Under the pieces are notes generated by a model. That model made no database searches, was not told the DNA's origin, and saw nothing but the letters and a program-made list of their open reading frames with translations. 35,698 nucleotides of DNA from positions 1-35,698 of the forward strand of contig CABYCI010000008.1 of the NCBI GenBank assembly GCA_902517425.1, in the 5' to 3' direction. The DNA comes from an uncultured SAR86 cluster bacterium. GTDB lineage: Bacteria; Pseudomonadota; Gammaproteobacteria; Magnimaribacterales; D2472. A program made the position numbers and the translations under genes. Each line of letters starts with the position of its first letter. Positions within the stretch are counted from its first letter, which is position 1. This document shows positions 9,821 to 19,426 of this stretch, in pieces.

Positions 9821-12742
9821 TTAAAACTTAACCTTTATATCAAGATAAAAGTTTCTACCATAGTCTTGATGAGCATCTGCAAAGAAACCATAGAATCTAT
9901 CAGCTAATGGAGCTCTTTCATCTTCTAAGTTTTTAACTGCAAATTTAACTCTTGCTTTTTGATCACCGATATTAAACCAGTAATATACTGAAGCATTATA
10001 AGTTGTCATGCTAGGTATAACATATCTAGTTCCATCAGATCTAGTTTCACTACTCTGATAGAAATCACCCTTTCTAAGACCTGATAATTGAACACCCAGA
10101 TCTCCGACTCTGTAATTAAATTTAACGCTAGATTTTTCAACGTAGTTACCGTCTAATCCTGCAAGATTACCAAAACCTGCAAATGTGATATCAAAAGGAA
10201 TAACACCTGATGCTTGAGCATCAACTAGTGCTTGATATGCATTGGTTGGTTTTTGAGTAAACTCAGTGGTTTCAGAATGGTTAATAGACACATTGAAATC
10301 ACCAACATCTGTTGAGATGTCATAGTAGATACCTATGTCTTGTCCAGCTATAGATCTAGTAGCAGCATTCGTGTATTCATCAAATATACTTAATGCTTCT
10401 CCGGCAGGACAAATACCTGCAGCAGTAAATTTAGCTATTTCAGATGCAGTATATCCAGGATTAGCATCCCTTAAAATATTTGGATTACTATAACCATCAC
10501 AGTTTGTAGGTCCATAGTTAATTCTAGCAACAAGATCAGCTACCATTGAATTTGTTCTTCCAAAAAGAACAATAGTGTTGTCTTTTTCTATTCTCCAGTC
10601 ATCCCATGTAATTGTTAAACCTTCAATGTTACTTGGAGTCCAAACAATACCCCATGATGTATTATCAGATTCTTCAGGTAATAATTGAGGGTTACCTTGT
10701 CTAAAGCTTTGTATTTGATATCTATCATCGAGTGGATCATTCGCACCAACGAATTCTCCTACAGCATCATCAACGTTACCACTTCTTGTTACATAAAGCT
10801 GATTAGCTTGAATAAGGTTAGGTACTCTGAAAGATGTTGACTTAGAACCTCTTAGTAAAACATCATCAGTAAGTTCCCACCCAAGAGCTGCCTTCCAGAC
10901 TGTAGATGATTTAGTATCATCTGGATCCTCGTGTCTCATTGCAACTTGAGCTTCCATTTTACTTGAAATAGGTAAAATCATTTCAGCAAAAACTGAATTT
11001 GTTGTTCTTTTAGCTGAAGTATCAACTGTTGGACTTGACCCTAGAACATCACCAACAAATGGGAATCCTAGACCAGTTACTGCAGAAGTATATTGAATAG
11101 TTCCATCAAGTCTTGGATCTCTGTTATCAGAATAAGATTCTGCTCGATATTCAAAACCAACTAACATACCTACAGGTCCTGCTGGCATATTGAATACTTC
11201 TGGATTTGTCATTTTAAAATCAAATGAACTTAACTCACTGGTGTCGTTTCTTGAAACGTCAACAATTGCTGGTGCTAAAGCGGTAGCAACATTCGCATCA
11301 AATATATTAATTGCATTTGATGTTGAGTCATTTAAACCGGCTTGTAGTAGAGAATTTGATAATCTGTTTTCAGTTAAATCTGCTGAAGTTGCTTTTGAGT
11401 GCAGAATCGCAGTTTCCCAATCCCATCCGGAGTCAGTTGTGCCTCTAAGACCAAATAAATATCTATATGTTTCTTTCTCAACATTAATAATCCTTGGACC
11501 AATATCCGGTCTCCAGTTATCAATTCTAACAGCCTTGTTTGATGATGAATTATCAGCAGTCATTCCTATCTGATTCATCCAATAATAGTCTGGGCCTAAT
11601 TGAAGCAATGCAGTACTGAAGTCACCTGCTGGCTCTTTATGTCTCATATAGTCTGAGTTATATGAACCAATTTCAGCAAAGAATTCAGATCCATTATCTA
11701 ATTCATGATTTACAAAAACAAATAAATTACTTCTCTCTAACTCACCTCTGTAATCTCTAAATTGTCCAGGGTTAATGTAATATTCGCCATTTGCCATTGA
11801 AGTTGTATCAACAGCCAAACATGTTCCATAACCAGTATCTTTTGATTCAGATCTAGCACATCTTGGATCTCCAATTGGAATAATTTGTATTTCACCAGCA
11901 CTATCTGAATAACTAGTTCTTCCTCGCATATCTAATTGCGCCCACTTTCCAGAATATAAATTTCTAAAAGATGTATCTCCAGCCCATAAAGAGTCAGCAG
12001 GAATCCATTTTCTGTGATCTGAATCACCCCATCTTGGATCTTCAGCTGCTGCAATACCATCTCTATCATAGAAATCATACATTAGAGATACATTGGTCTT
12101 ACCGCCATTCATGTCTTTACCCCATTTGAGAGTAATTCTGTCATCAACAGCACTGAAATTGTCATAACCTTGATTTCTCAAAGCAATTTCAAAACCTTCA
12201 TAATTTGTCTTTAATACGTTATTAACAACACCTGCAACTGCGTCAGCTCCGTAAATAGCTGATGCTCCATCTTTTAGAACTTCCACACGATCAAGGCCCA
12301 TAGTTGGTATTAAGTTAGAGTTAACACTCATTGTTGGAACATAGTCTCCACCTAGTAACTCTGTTTGATAACCAGCGTTATTAACAAGTCTTCTTCCATT
12401 CAATAAGATTAAGGTATTACCGACACCCATGTTTCTTATATTGTAAGCTCCTACATCACCCCTTGCTGAATTAACACCACCTGAATCAGATTCTGCCTCA
12501 GTAAAATAGTTAAGACCCTGTTCGGTCATGTTTTCTAATAGCTCAGTACCATCTTCAACACCTAATATATCGATATCGTCCGCTGAAATGACCGTAACCG
12601 GAAGTGCTCCTGTAATAGATGCGCCCTTAATCTGAGAGCCTACTACTACTACTTCTTCAACGTTTTCTTCAGAACTTTCTTGTGCAATAGCCACAATAGG
12701 AAGTAAGAGCATCAAAGAAAGTAAATAATTAATAGTTTTCAT
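9821..12742 (-). CDS. TonB-dependent outer membrane receptor
   Basis: Signal peptide 'MKTINYLLSLMLLLPIVAIAQ'; 'EEVVVVGSQIKG', 'NIRNMGVGNTLILLNGRRLVN', 'LDRVEVLKDGASAIYGADAVAGVVNNVLK'; SD AAGGGG. Confidence 0.95.
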   Translation of the reverse strand: MKTINYLLSLMLLLPIVAIAQESSEENVEEVVVVGSQIKGASITGALPVTVISADDIDILGVEDGTELLENMTEQGLNYFTEAESDSGGVNSARGDVGAYNIRNMGVGNTLILLNGRRLVNNAGYQTELLGGDYVPTMSVNSNLIPTMGLDRVEVLKDGASAIYGADAVAGVVNNVLKTNYEGFEIALRNQGYDNFSAVDDRITLKWGKDMNGGKTNVSLMYDFYDRDGIAAAEDPRWGDSDHRKWIPADSLWAGDTSFRNLYSGKWAQLDMRGRTSYSDSAGEIQIIPIGDPRCARSESKDTGYGTCLAVDTTSMANGEYYINPGQFRDYRGELERSNLFVFVNHELDNGSEFFAEIGSYNSDYMRHKEPAGDFSTALLQLGPDYYWMNQIGMTADNSSSNKAVRIDNWRPDIGPRIINVEKETYRYLFGLRGTTDSGWDWETAILHSKATSADLTENRLSNSLLQAGLNDSTSNAINIFDANVATALAPAIVDVSRNDTSELSSFDFKMTNPEVFNMPAGPVGMLVGFEYRAESYSDNRDPRLDGTIQYTSAVTGLGFPFVGDVLGSSPTVDTSAKRTTNSVFAEMILPISSKMEAQVAMRHEDPDDTKSSTVWKAALGWELTDDVLLRGSKSTSFRVPNLIQANQLYVTRSGNVDDAVGEFVGANDPLDDRYQIQSFRQGNPQLLPEESDNTSWGIVWTPSNIEGLTITWDDWRIEKDNTIVLFGRTNSMVADLVARINYGPTNCDGYSNPNILRDANPGYTASEIAKFTAAGICPAGEALSIFDEYTNAATRSIAGQDIGIYYDISTDVGDFNVSINHSETTEFTQKPTNAYQALVDAQASGVIPFDITFAGFGNLAGLDGNYVEKSSVKFNYRVGDLGVQLSGLRKGDFYQSSETRSDGTRYVIPSMTTYNASVYYWFNIGDQKARVKFAVKNLEDERAPLADRFYGFFADAHQDYGRNFYLDIKVKF

Positions 12743-12780
12743 ATGTTATCCCCTTAATGAAATGTACAATAATTGCAAAT

Positions 12781-12810
12781 ATTATAGGCAAATCGTATAT
12801 AAAAAGTCTA
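12781..12810 (-). promoter_or_regulatory. Putative sigma70 promoter for the TonB-dependent receptor
   Basis: Minus strand: TAGACT (12805-12810) - N18 - TATAAT (12781-12786), about 38 nt upstream of the ATG. Confidence 0.5.
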
Positions 12811-12861
12811 CTTTTGTTTCTATAAAATATGTATAAAAAATACACTAAATTAGTTCATTTT

Positions 12862-14256
12862 TTAAGATTCAAGTTTATTGATTAGGTTCTGAATTCTTGT
12901 AATTGATTGATCTTTGCCAAAAATGCTTAATGTTAATCCTAGTGATGGTGATCTAGTAGAACCTGTTAAAGCTATTCTTATAGGCTGATTTACATTAGGC
13001 ACTGGTAGATCATTATTAGTTTGGAAAGTTTTTAAGACTGCATCTATATTATTTTCGTTCCAATCATCAATTTTTAGGAGTACATCATTAATATTCGCAA
13101 GAATATCTGAACCATCAGATAAAAATTTATTTATAGCATTTTCATCGTAAGATGAAATATCTTTAAAATATGGGATTAAGGATTCTGCAATTCCAGACAA
13201 TGTATTTTCAGATGACCGCATTGCATTTATCATTAAATCAAGATTTGAGTGATCTTCCATTTCTATATCAATTTTTTTTAAAAAAGGCTTTAAGTGTGAT
13301 TTAAAATCATCAATAGATAAATTTGCAAGATGTTGAGAGTTAACCCAATCAAGTTTCGTGATATCAAAAATTGCCCCAGCTTTTTGCACTTCCTCAATGT
13401 TAAAATTTTCAATTAAATCATCTAAATAAAATACTTCTTCATCACCTTTTGACCAACCTAATCGTGCAAGTGTATTTATGATTGCAGAATCTAAATAACC
13501 TTCTTCCCTATATTCTTCTAAATTGGTGGCAGCATGTCTTTTAGAGAGTCTTTTTTTGTCAGTTCCAAGAACCAAAGGCAAATGCGCATATTCAAGTTCG
13601 GGATAATCTAAAGCATTTTGGATATGAATCTGTCTAGGCGTATTACTAATATGATCCTCGCCACGAATAACCGTTGTGACATTTTGTTCAAAATCATCAA
13701 CCACATTACACAAATGATAAGTTGGTGTTCCATCACTTCTTAATAAAATCAAATCATCAAGCTCGCTATTTTTAAAAGTAATGTCGCCTCGAATAAGATC
13801 TTTAACAACAATCTCTCCATCCTCCGGTGTGGCTAATCTCAAAACAGTTTGATCAGAGCGCTCTAATCCAAGGTTTCGGCTTCTTCCATCATACATTGGT
13901 TTCTTTCCTGCAGCTGTTTGCTCTTTTCTCATCTCATCAAGACTTTCTTGAGAACAATCACACCAATAAGCATTTCCAGTTTTAATGATTTTCTCAGCAG
14001 CTTTGATATAGATGTCATTTCTCTCTGATTGATTGATGGGTTTTTGATCAGGATTAAGGCCAATTGACGAAAGGTTGTCTAGTATATTTTTTTCAAATTC
14101 TTTAGTGGACCTTTCTTTGTCCGTATCTTCAATTCTAACGAGAAATAGTCCGTCGTTCTGTTTTGCATAAACATAATTAAAAAGTGCAGTTCTTACGCCA
14201 CCTATGTGTAAAGTTCCAGTGGGGCTTGGAGCAAATCTTGTAACAACTTTTTTCAT
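12862..14256 (-). CDS. gltX: Glutamyl-tRNA synthetase
   Basis: 'VVTRFAPSPTGTLHIGGVRTALFNYVYAK' (HIGH motif), 'DKKRLSKRHAA' (KMSKS-like). Start set at 14256, a TAATG overlap with dnaQ, with SD GGAG upstream. Confidence 0.95.
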   Translation of the reverse strand: MKKVVTRFAPSPTGTLHIGGVRTALFNYVYAKQNDGLFLVRIEDTDKERSTKEFEKNILDNLSSIGLNPDQKPINQSERNDIYIKAAEKIIKTGNAYWCDCSQESLDEMRKEQTAAGKKPMYDGRSRNLGLERSDQTVLRLATPEDGEIVVKDLIRGDITFKNSELDDLILLRSDGTPTYHLCNVVDDFEQNVTTVIRGEDHISNTPRQIHIQNALDYPELEYAHLPLVLGTDKKRLSKRHAATNLEEYREEGYLDSAIINTLARLGWSKGDEEVFYLDDLIENFNIEEVQKAGAIFDITKLDWVNSQHLANLSIDDFKSHLKPFLKKIDIEMEDHSNLDLMINAMRSSENTLSGIAESLIPYFKDISSYDENAINKFLSDGSDILANINDVLLKIDDWNENNIDAVLKTFQTNNDLPVPNVNQPIRIALTGSTRSPSLGLTLSIFGKDQSITRIQNLINKLES

Positions 14257-14972
14257 TAAAACTTTCTCCATATAGCATCGATCTTATATTTATTTTCAAT
14301 CTCTGAAAGTTTTGCTTCATGGGAATTGATATCAGTTTTAGATGTATTGACTACTTTAAGATTTTTTAGCAGTTGTTCATCAACCTCTGTATGTTTTATT
14401 TTTTCAGAGTTGAGAGCATTACCATTCGTCATGAATTCAAATTTACTTTGACCGCCTGTAAGATGCATAAAGACATCTGACAATATATTTGCATCAAGTA
14501 AAGCGCCATGAAAAGTTCTGTCGTAGCCAGTAACATCAAATCTTTGAGCAAGCGCATCTAAAGAATTTCTTTGACCTGGATATTTGTCACGAGCTATTAG
14601 TAAAGAGTCTTCAACTTCACATATTTCCTCAATGTTTGGAAAGTTAGAAGATGCCATTTGAAGTTCATTATTTAAAAAGCCTATATCAAATGGTGCATTA
14701 TGAATAACTAAAGTAGCACCATCGATAAATTCGATGAACTCTTCAGCTATTTCATCAAAAGACGGACTATCTTCTAAATCTGAATTATTGATTCCATGAA
14801 CTTTTGTAGCTTCTTCATCTATTAGTCTTGATGGATTTAAATATGTATGAAAATGGTCCTCAGATTTTTTTCTATCATTTACTAAAACAGCGCCTATCTC
14901 GATGACCCTATGCCCTGCTTTGACCTCAAGTCCTGTTGTTTCTGTATCAAGAACTATATATTTTTTTGCCAT
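14256..14972 (-). CDS. dnaQ: DNA polymerase III epsilon subunit (3'-5' exonuclease)
   Basis: 'YIVLDTETTGLEVKAGHRVIEIGAVLVNDRK' (ExoI DxE), 'VIHNAPFDIGFLNNEL', 'FHGALLDANILSDVFMHLTGGQ'. Confidence 0.95.
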   Translation of the reverse strand: MAKKYIVLDTETTGLEVKAGHRVIEIGAVLVNDRKKSEDHFHTYLNPSRLIDEEATKVHGINNSDLEDSPSFDEIAEEFIEFIDGATLVIHNAPFDIGFLNNELQMASSNFPNIEEICEVEDSLLIARDKYPGQRNSLDALAQRFDVTGYDRTFHGALLDANILSDVFMHLTGGQSKFEFMTNGNALNSEKIKHTEVDEQLLKNLKVVNTSKTDINSHEAKLSEIENKYKIDAIWRKF

Positions 14973-14973
14973 A

Positions 14974-15405
14974 TTAAATATTATCTATCCCTTTGTTTGC
15001 TAACTGATCTGCTATCTCATTCTGCTGATGACCGGAGTGACCTTTAACCCAATGCCATTTTACATCGTGTTTTAAAACATATTCATCTAACTCCACCCAT
15101 AGATCTTTATTTTTAACATCTTTTTTTGCAGAATTTTTCCAATTATTTTTTTTCCAGTTTTCTATCCATAACGTAATTCCCTGCATGACATATTTTGAAT
15201 CTGTTGTTAGATTAACAATACAAGGTTCTTTAAGAGCTTTTAAGGCTTCAATTGCAGCTCGTAGCTCCATTTTATTGTTTGTAGTATTTTTTTCACCGCC
15301 AAAATACTCTTTTGAAACATTTTCATATTCAATAAGGGCACCCCAACCCCCATCACCAGGATTTCCTCTACATGCACCATCGGTATAAATATTTACTGTT
15401 TTCAT
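14974..15405 (-). CDS. rnhA: Ribonuclease HI
   Basis: '[24 protein letters not shown]', '[16 protein letters not shown]', '[12 protein letters not shown]', '[18 protein letters not shown]'. Confidence 0.96.
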   Translation of the reverse strand: MKTVNIYTDGACRGNPGDGGWGALIEYENVSKEYFGGEKNTTNNKMELRAAIEALKALKEPCIVNLTTDSKYVMQGITLWIENWKKNNWKNSAKKDVKNKDLWVELDEYVLKHDVKWHWVKGHSGHQQNEIADQLANKGIDNI

Positions 15406-15421
15406 TAAATTAAATTAGAAT
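15392..15421 (+). promoter_or_regulatory. Putative promoter of gloB, possibly leaderless
   Basis: TTTACT (15392-15397) - N18 - TAGAAT (15416-15421) - N6 - ATG (15428); no Shine-Dalgarno visible. Confidence 0.4.
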
Positions 15422-15427
15422 TTGCAT

Positions 15428-16192
15428 ATGATAAGTGTAGAGCCATTAAAAGCATTTGATGATAATTATATTTGGTTAGTAACAACTAATGAAGGGTCAA
15501 TAGTAATTGATCCAGGTGAATCATCAAAAATTATTGAACTTATTAATAGAAATGAAATCAATCTTAAGGGTATATTGATAACCCATCATCATTATGATCA
15601 CACCAGTGGATTAAGAAAACTTTTAGATAAAATTGATGTTGATGTCTATGGTCCTGTTAATAGCATACAAGAGATAAATCATAGAGTTAAGCACTTAGAT
15701 AAGTTTTCAATGATAGGAATAAATTTTGAAGTGATTGAAATACCAGGTCATACATTAGATCATATTGCTTTTTATGCATTAAATGATGACGCACCTATCC
15801 TTTTTTGTGGTGATACCCTATTTGCAGGAGGTTGTGGTCGAATTTTTGAAGGAACATTTGAACAAATGTTTAGTAGTCTTAAAGAAATATCCACTCTCCC
15901 AGAACATACCAAAATTTATTGTGGTCACGAATATACTCTGTCTAATTTACGTTTTGCTCTCGAAGCTGATCCCGCTAACAAAGATTTAATAACCGAATAT
16001 GATAGTGTTTGTAAATTATCAAAGTCAAATACTCCATCTCTCCCATCTACATTAACAAAAGAACTTAAAGTAAATCCTTTCCTAAGGTGCGATAATTTAG
16101 CAATAAAAAATATCATAAAAGAAAAATTTGGTGTATTTGGAGATGATTTAGAAACATTTACTGCATTAAGAAAATGGAAAGACAGCTTTTAA
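15428..16192 (+). CDS. gloB: Hydroxyacylglutathione hydrolase (glyoxalase II)
   Basis: 'AFDDNYIWLV', 'GILITHHHYDHTSG' (metallo-beta-lactamase THxHxDH), 'PILFCGDTLFAGGCGRIFEGTFEQMFSSL', 'YCGHEYTLSNLRFA'. Confidence 0.95.
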   Translation: MISVEPLKAFDDNYIWLVTTNEGSIVIDPGESSKIIELINRNEINLKGILITHHHYDHTSGLRKLLDKIDVDVYGPVNSIQEINHRVKHLDKFSMIGINFEVIEIPGHTLDHIAFYALNDDAPILFCGDTLFAGGCGRIFEGTFEQMFSSLKEISTLPEHTKIYCGHEYTLSNLRFALEADPANKDLITEYDSVCKLSKSNTPSLPSTLTKELKVNPFLRCDNLAIKNIIKEKFGVFGDDLETFTALRKWKDSF

Positions 16193-17652
16193 CATATTTT
16201 ATTCTAATTACTCTTATTGGTTGTCAACAGATTGAAATAACCGAGAGTTATGACGAAAATCAGATAGAAGTATCCTCTTTGGATTCTGAAGAATTGGTTA
16301 CTCAGGATCTTGTAATTCCAAGTAAAAATATTTGGGAGTATATCTTTACTAATAATCCTATAAATAATAGTGAAATTATTAATGAGCAAATTCTTTTCTA
16401 TATGAATATGCATCTAAAAGATATTGATAAATTTAAGGAGTATCTCAATGATTCCTATTATTTTATGTATTTTGTAATTGAGGAACTGGAAAAAGAAAAA
16501 CTTCCTCTTGAACTTTCACTGATACCTTATATAGAAAGTAATTATGATCCCTTCTCAATCTCATCCTCTGGAGCAGTTGGTATGTGGCAATTTATGCCGA
16601 GAACTGGAAGACTGTATGAGCTTAATAGGACTTGGTGGAATGAAGACAGACATGATCCATATAGATCTTCGCAAGCTGCTGTCGGCTATTTAAAATATTT
16701 ATATGATAGGTTTGATCAAGATATTTATTTGACACTAGCTGCCTATAACGCTGGACCAACATTATTAGATAGAAGAATAAATCAAAATAAAAGACGAGGC
16801 CTTGAAACAGATTTTTGGTCACTGTCATTACCTAATCAAACCAAAGAATATGTGCCAAAATATATAGCATTAAAAGAATTGGTTTTTAATGCAGAAAAAT
16901 ATGAACTTATACTTCCAGATATACCAAATAGTCCTGTTGTAAAACAAATCAACATTCCTGGTCAAGTTGAAATAATAACGTTGAGTGAATTCTTAGATAT
17001 CAAGCCAGAACTTTTATACAAACTAAATGCTGGTTATACAAAATGGGCCTCCGCACCAAAAGATGAAAGCATCTTTTATATTCCAGTTGATAAATATTAT
17101 CTTTTTGAAAGTAGAGGGAATCCTTTTCAAGATTCTAATCAAATAAATTGGATATCACATGTTGTTGAGTCAGGCGATAGCCTTTGGGCACTAGCATTAA
17201 AATACGATACAGAAGTTCAAATTATTGAACAGATAAACTTTCTTAATAATGATCTACTAACTATTGGTTTAACTTTATTAATACCTTTGAGTAAAACTCC
17301 TACAAACAATTTTATTCCATATGAAATGCATATAGTTTCAGAGGGGGACACTTTATGGGATATTGCAAATACATATAATCTTCAAGTTTCTGATCTTGCA
17401 AAAATGAACTCAATTGATGAAAGGTCATATTTGCAATTAGGGCAACAGTTAACAATTGGAAATAAAAATATTCATAGAAATATAGAATCAAAGAAAAGAA
17501 CAATTCTTTATTCTATAAAGCAAGGTGACAGCTTATATAAAATTTCAGAGCTTTTTGATGTAACGATTAAAAGTATTGAAGAAATTAATGATTTTAAAGA
17601 TGAACCATTAATGCCTGGTCAGATTATTAAGATAGCTATAAGAGCTTTTTAA
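16174..17652 (+). CDS. mltD: Membrane-bound lytic murein transglycosylase D with three LysM domains (lipoprotein)
   Basis: Lipobox 'ITLIGC'; SLT domain 'LIPYIESNYDPFSISSSGAVGMWQFMPRTGRLY', 'LTLAAYNAGP'; three C-terminal LysM repeats (HVVESGDSLW, HIVSEGDTLW, YSIKQGDSLY). Confidence 0.95.
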   Translation: MERQLLTYFILITLIGCQQIEITESYDENQIEVSSLDSEELVTQDLVIPSKNIWEYIFTNNPINNSEIINEQILFYMNMHLKDIDKFKEYLNDSYYFMYFVIEELEKEKLPLELSLIPYIESNYDPFSISSSGAVGMWQFMPRTGRLYELNRTWWNEDRHDPYRSSQAAVGYLKYLYDRFDQDIYLTLAAYNAGPTLLDRRINQNKRRGLETDFWSLSLPNQTKEYVPKYIALKELVFNAEKYELILPDIPNSPVVKQINIPGQVEIITLSEFLDIKPELLYKLNAGYTKWASAPKDESIFYIPVDKYYLFESRGNPFQDSNQINWISHVVESGDSLWALALKYDTEVQIIEQINFLNNDLLTIGLTLLIPLSKTPTNNFIPYEMHIVSEGDTLWDIANTYNLQVSDLAKMNSIDERSYLQLGQQLTIGNKNIHRNIESKKRTILYSIKQGDSLYKISELFDVTIKSIEEINDFKDEPLMPGQIIKIAIRAF

Positions 17653-18500
17653 TTATCCGTGGTTTTTGGATCTAGTGCATCTCTTAGACCATCTCCAAAA
17701 AAATTTAATGCAAATAAAGTTATAGTAAAAGTTATTCCTGGATAGATAAGCAGCCATCCAAATTCTTCCATAGATTCAACTCCATCCTTAATTAAAGTAC
17801 CCCAGCTACTCATTGGTGGTTGAATTCCAAGACCTAGAAAACTTAGAAATCCCTCCAACAACATTACTTGAGGAATTGTAAGAGTTGCATATACAGCAAT
17901 TGGTCCTAATATATTTGGAAGAAGGTGCCTTCTGAACATAGATAAGTTTGAAACTCCCATGGCCTTAGCAGCAAGAACAAATTCTTGATTTTTCAATCCA
18001 ATAACTTGTCCTCTTACAATCCTGGCCATTGTTAACCATTCAACAGCACCTATTGCACCAAATAGAAGCCAAAGATTTCTTCCAAAGATAACCATAAGCA
18101 AAATTATAAAAATAATGAAAGGTAGTCCATATAAAACATCAACTATCCTCATCATTACAGAATCAACTCTTCCACCAGCATAACCAGCAATAATCCCCCA
18201 TGAAACTCCAATTACTAATGCCACTCCTGTTGCCACAAAACCGACAAGTAGAGAAATTCTTGCACCATATAAAATTCTACTAAGGAGATCCCTTCCTAAT
18301 ACATCTGTGCCCAAAAGATGATCTGAGGAAGGAGGGCTAGCTCCTAAATTTAAATCTTGATATGAATATGAATATGGAGCAATCCATGGCGCCAAAGCAG
18401 CTGAGACAATTAATAAAATGAGAATAAGCCCGCCAAACATTGCAGCTTTATTTCTAGTTAATCTATATATCGCATCTGACCAAAGAGAATTATTTTTCAT
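17649..18500 (-). CDS. oppC: Peptide ABC transporter permease, OppC/DppC-like
   Basis: 'HLLGTDVLGRDLLSRILYGARISLLVGFVA', EAA-loop 'EFVLAAKAMGVSNLSMFRRHLLPN', 'LEGFLSFLGLGIQPPMSSWGTLI'. Confidence 0.92.
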   Translation of the reverse strand: MKNNSLWSDAIYRLTRNKAAMFGGLILILLIVSAALAPWIAPYSYSYQDLNLGASPPSSDHLLGTDVLGRDLLSRILYGARISLLVGFVATGVALVIGVSWGIIAGYAGGRVDSVMMRIVDVLYGLPFIIFIILLMVIFGRNLWLLFGAIGAVEWLTMARIVRGQVIGLKNQEFVLAAKAMGVSNLSMFRRHLLPNILGPIAVYATLTIPQVMLLEGFLSFLGLGIQPPMSSWGTLIKDGVESMEEFGWLLIYPGITFTITLFALNFFGDGLRDALDPKTTDN

Positions 18501-19420
18501 GATGCATCTCTTGATCTAGGATTTAGCCATAGTGCTGCGAGATCTGATAATAAATTAAAGAAAACAATCATTGCAGAAAAAAAGATTGTTGTTCCCAGAA
18601 TCATTGTGTAATCTCGATTAAATGCTGCCTCAACATAGAATCTTCCTAAACCAGGAATTTGAAAGATTGTTTCAACTACAAACGAGCCTGCCAACAAGCC
18701 AGCTATTGCTGGCCCTAAAAAAGAAACTACAGGTATTAATCCACCTTGCATGGCGTGTTTTACAACCACCATTCGTTCAGTTAAACCTTTAGCTCTTGCT
18801 GTTCTTATGAAGTCTTGATTGAGTACTTCTAACATACCGCCTCTACTTAGTCTTGCAATATATGCTGCATAAGCAAAACCTAGTGTTAAGGACGGTAAAA
18901 TTTTATCGCCAGGTAATTGACCCCACCCTGATACAGGAAGAATTTCAAGATTAATCCCAAAAATTAATACCAATAATGGTCCCATTAAAAAAGTAGGTAC
19001 ACATATTCCAATCATGGCAATTGCCATTGGAATAAAATCTAAAAATGTATTTCTTTTTAATGCAGCTAAGACACCAGAGAAAACTCCCATCAATAATGCA
19101 ATTAAAATTGCATAGAATGCTAGTTCAAAAGTAACTGGTAACCCAGTAGTTATCATTTCTGCTACAGATCTTCCTGGAAATCTAAAGGATGGGCCTAGGT
19201 CGCCTCTAAGCAACCCTGACATATAATCCAGATATTGCTCCCAATTAGAAGCATCTAAGTTATATGCTTCATTTAAATTTTTAAGGACTTGGGGTGATAC
19301 TGCTCTGTCTGCATCAAATGGCCCACCAGGAGCTAGTTTAATTAAAAAAAAAGTGATACTAGCAACAGCAAATAATACTGGAATCGCTAAGATAATTCTT
19401 TTAAAGAAAATAGCTATCAT
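18497..19420 (-). CDS. oppB: Peptide ABC transporter permease, OppB/DppB-like
   Basis: 'SITFFLIKLAPGGPFD', 'LDASNWEQYLDYMSGLLRGDLGPSF', 'QDFIRTARAKGLTERMVVVKHAM', 'FQIPGLGRFYVEAAFNRDYTMILGT'. Confidence 0.92.
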   Translation of the reverse strand: MIAIFFKRIILAIPVLFAVASITFFLIKLAPGGPFDADRAVSPQVLKNLNEAYNLDASNWEQYLDYMSGLLRGDLGPSFRFPGRSVAEMITTGLPVTFELAFYAILIALLMGVFSGVLAALKRNTFLDFIPMAIAMIGICVPTFLMGPLLVLIFGINLEILPVSGWGQLPGDKILPSLTLGFAYAAYIARLSRGGMLEVLNQDFIRTARAKGLTERMVVVKHAMQGGLIPVVSFLGPAIAGLLAGSFVVETIFQIPGLGRFYVEAAFNRDYTMILGTTIFFSAMIVFFNLLSDLAALWLNPRSRDAS

Positions 19421-19426
19421 TAAGTT

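Noticed and set aside
11190-11573. 127-aa ORF antisense to the second TonB receptor
   Set aside because: Fully inside a confident receptor CDS; no recognisable domain; composition consistent with an antisense open frame.
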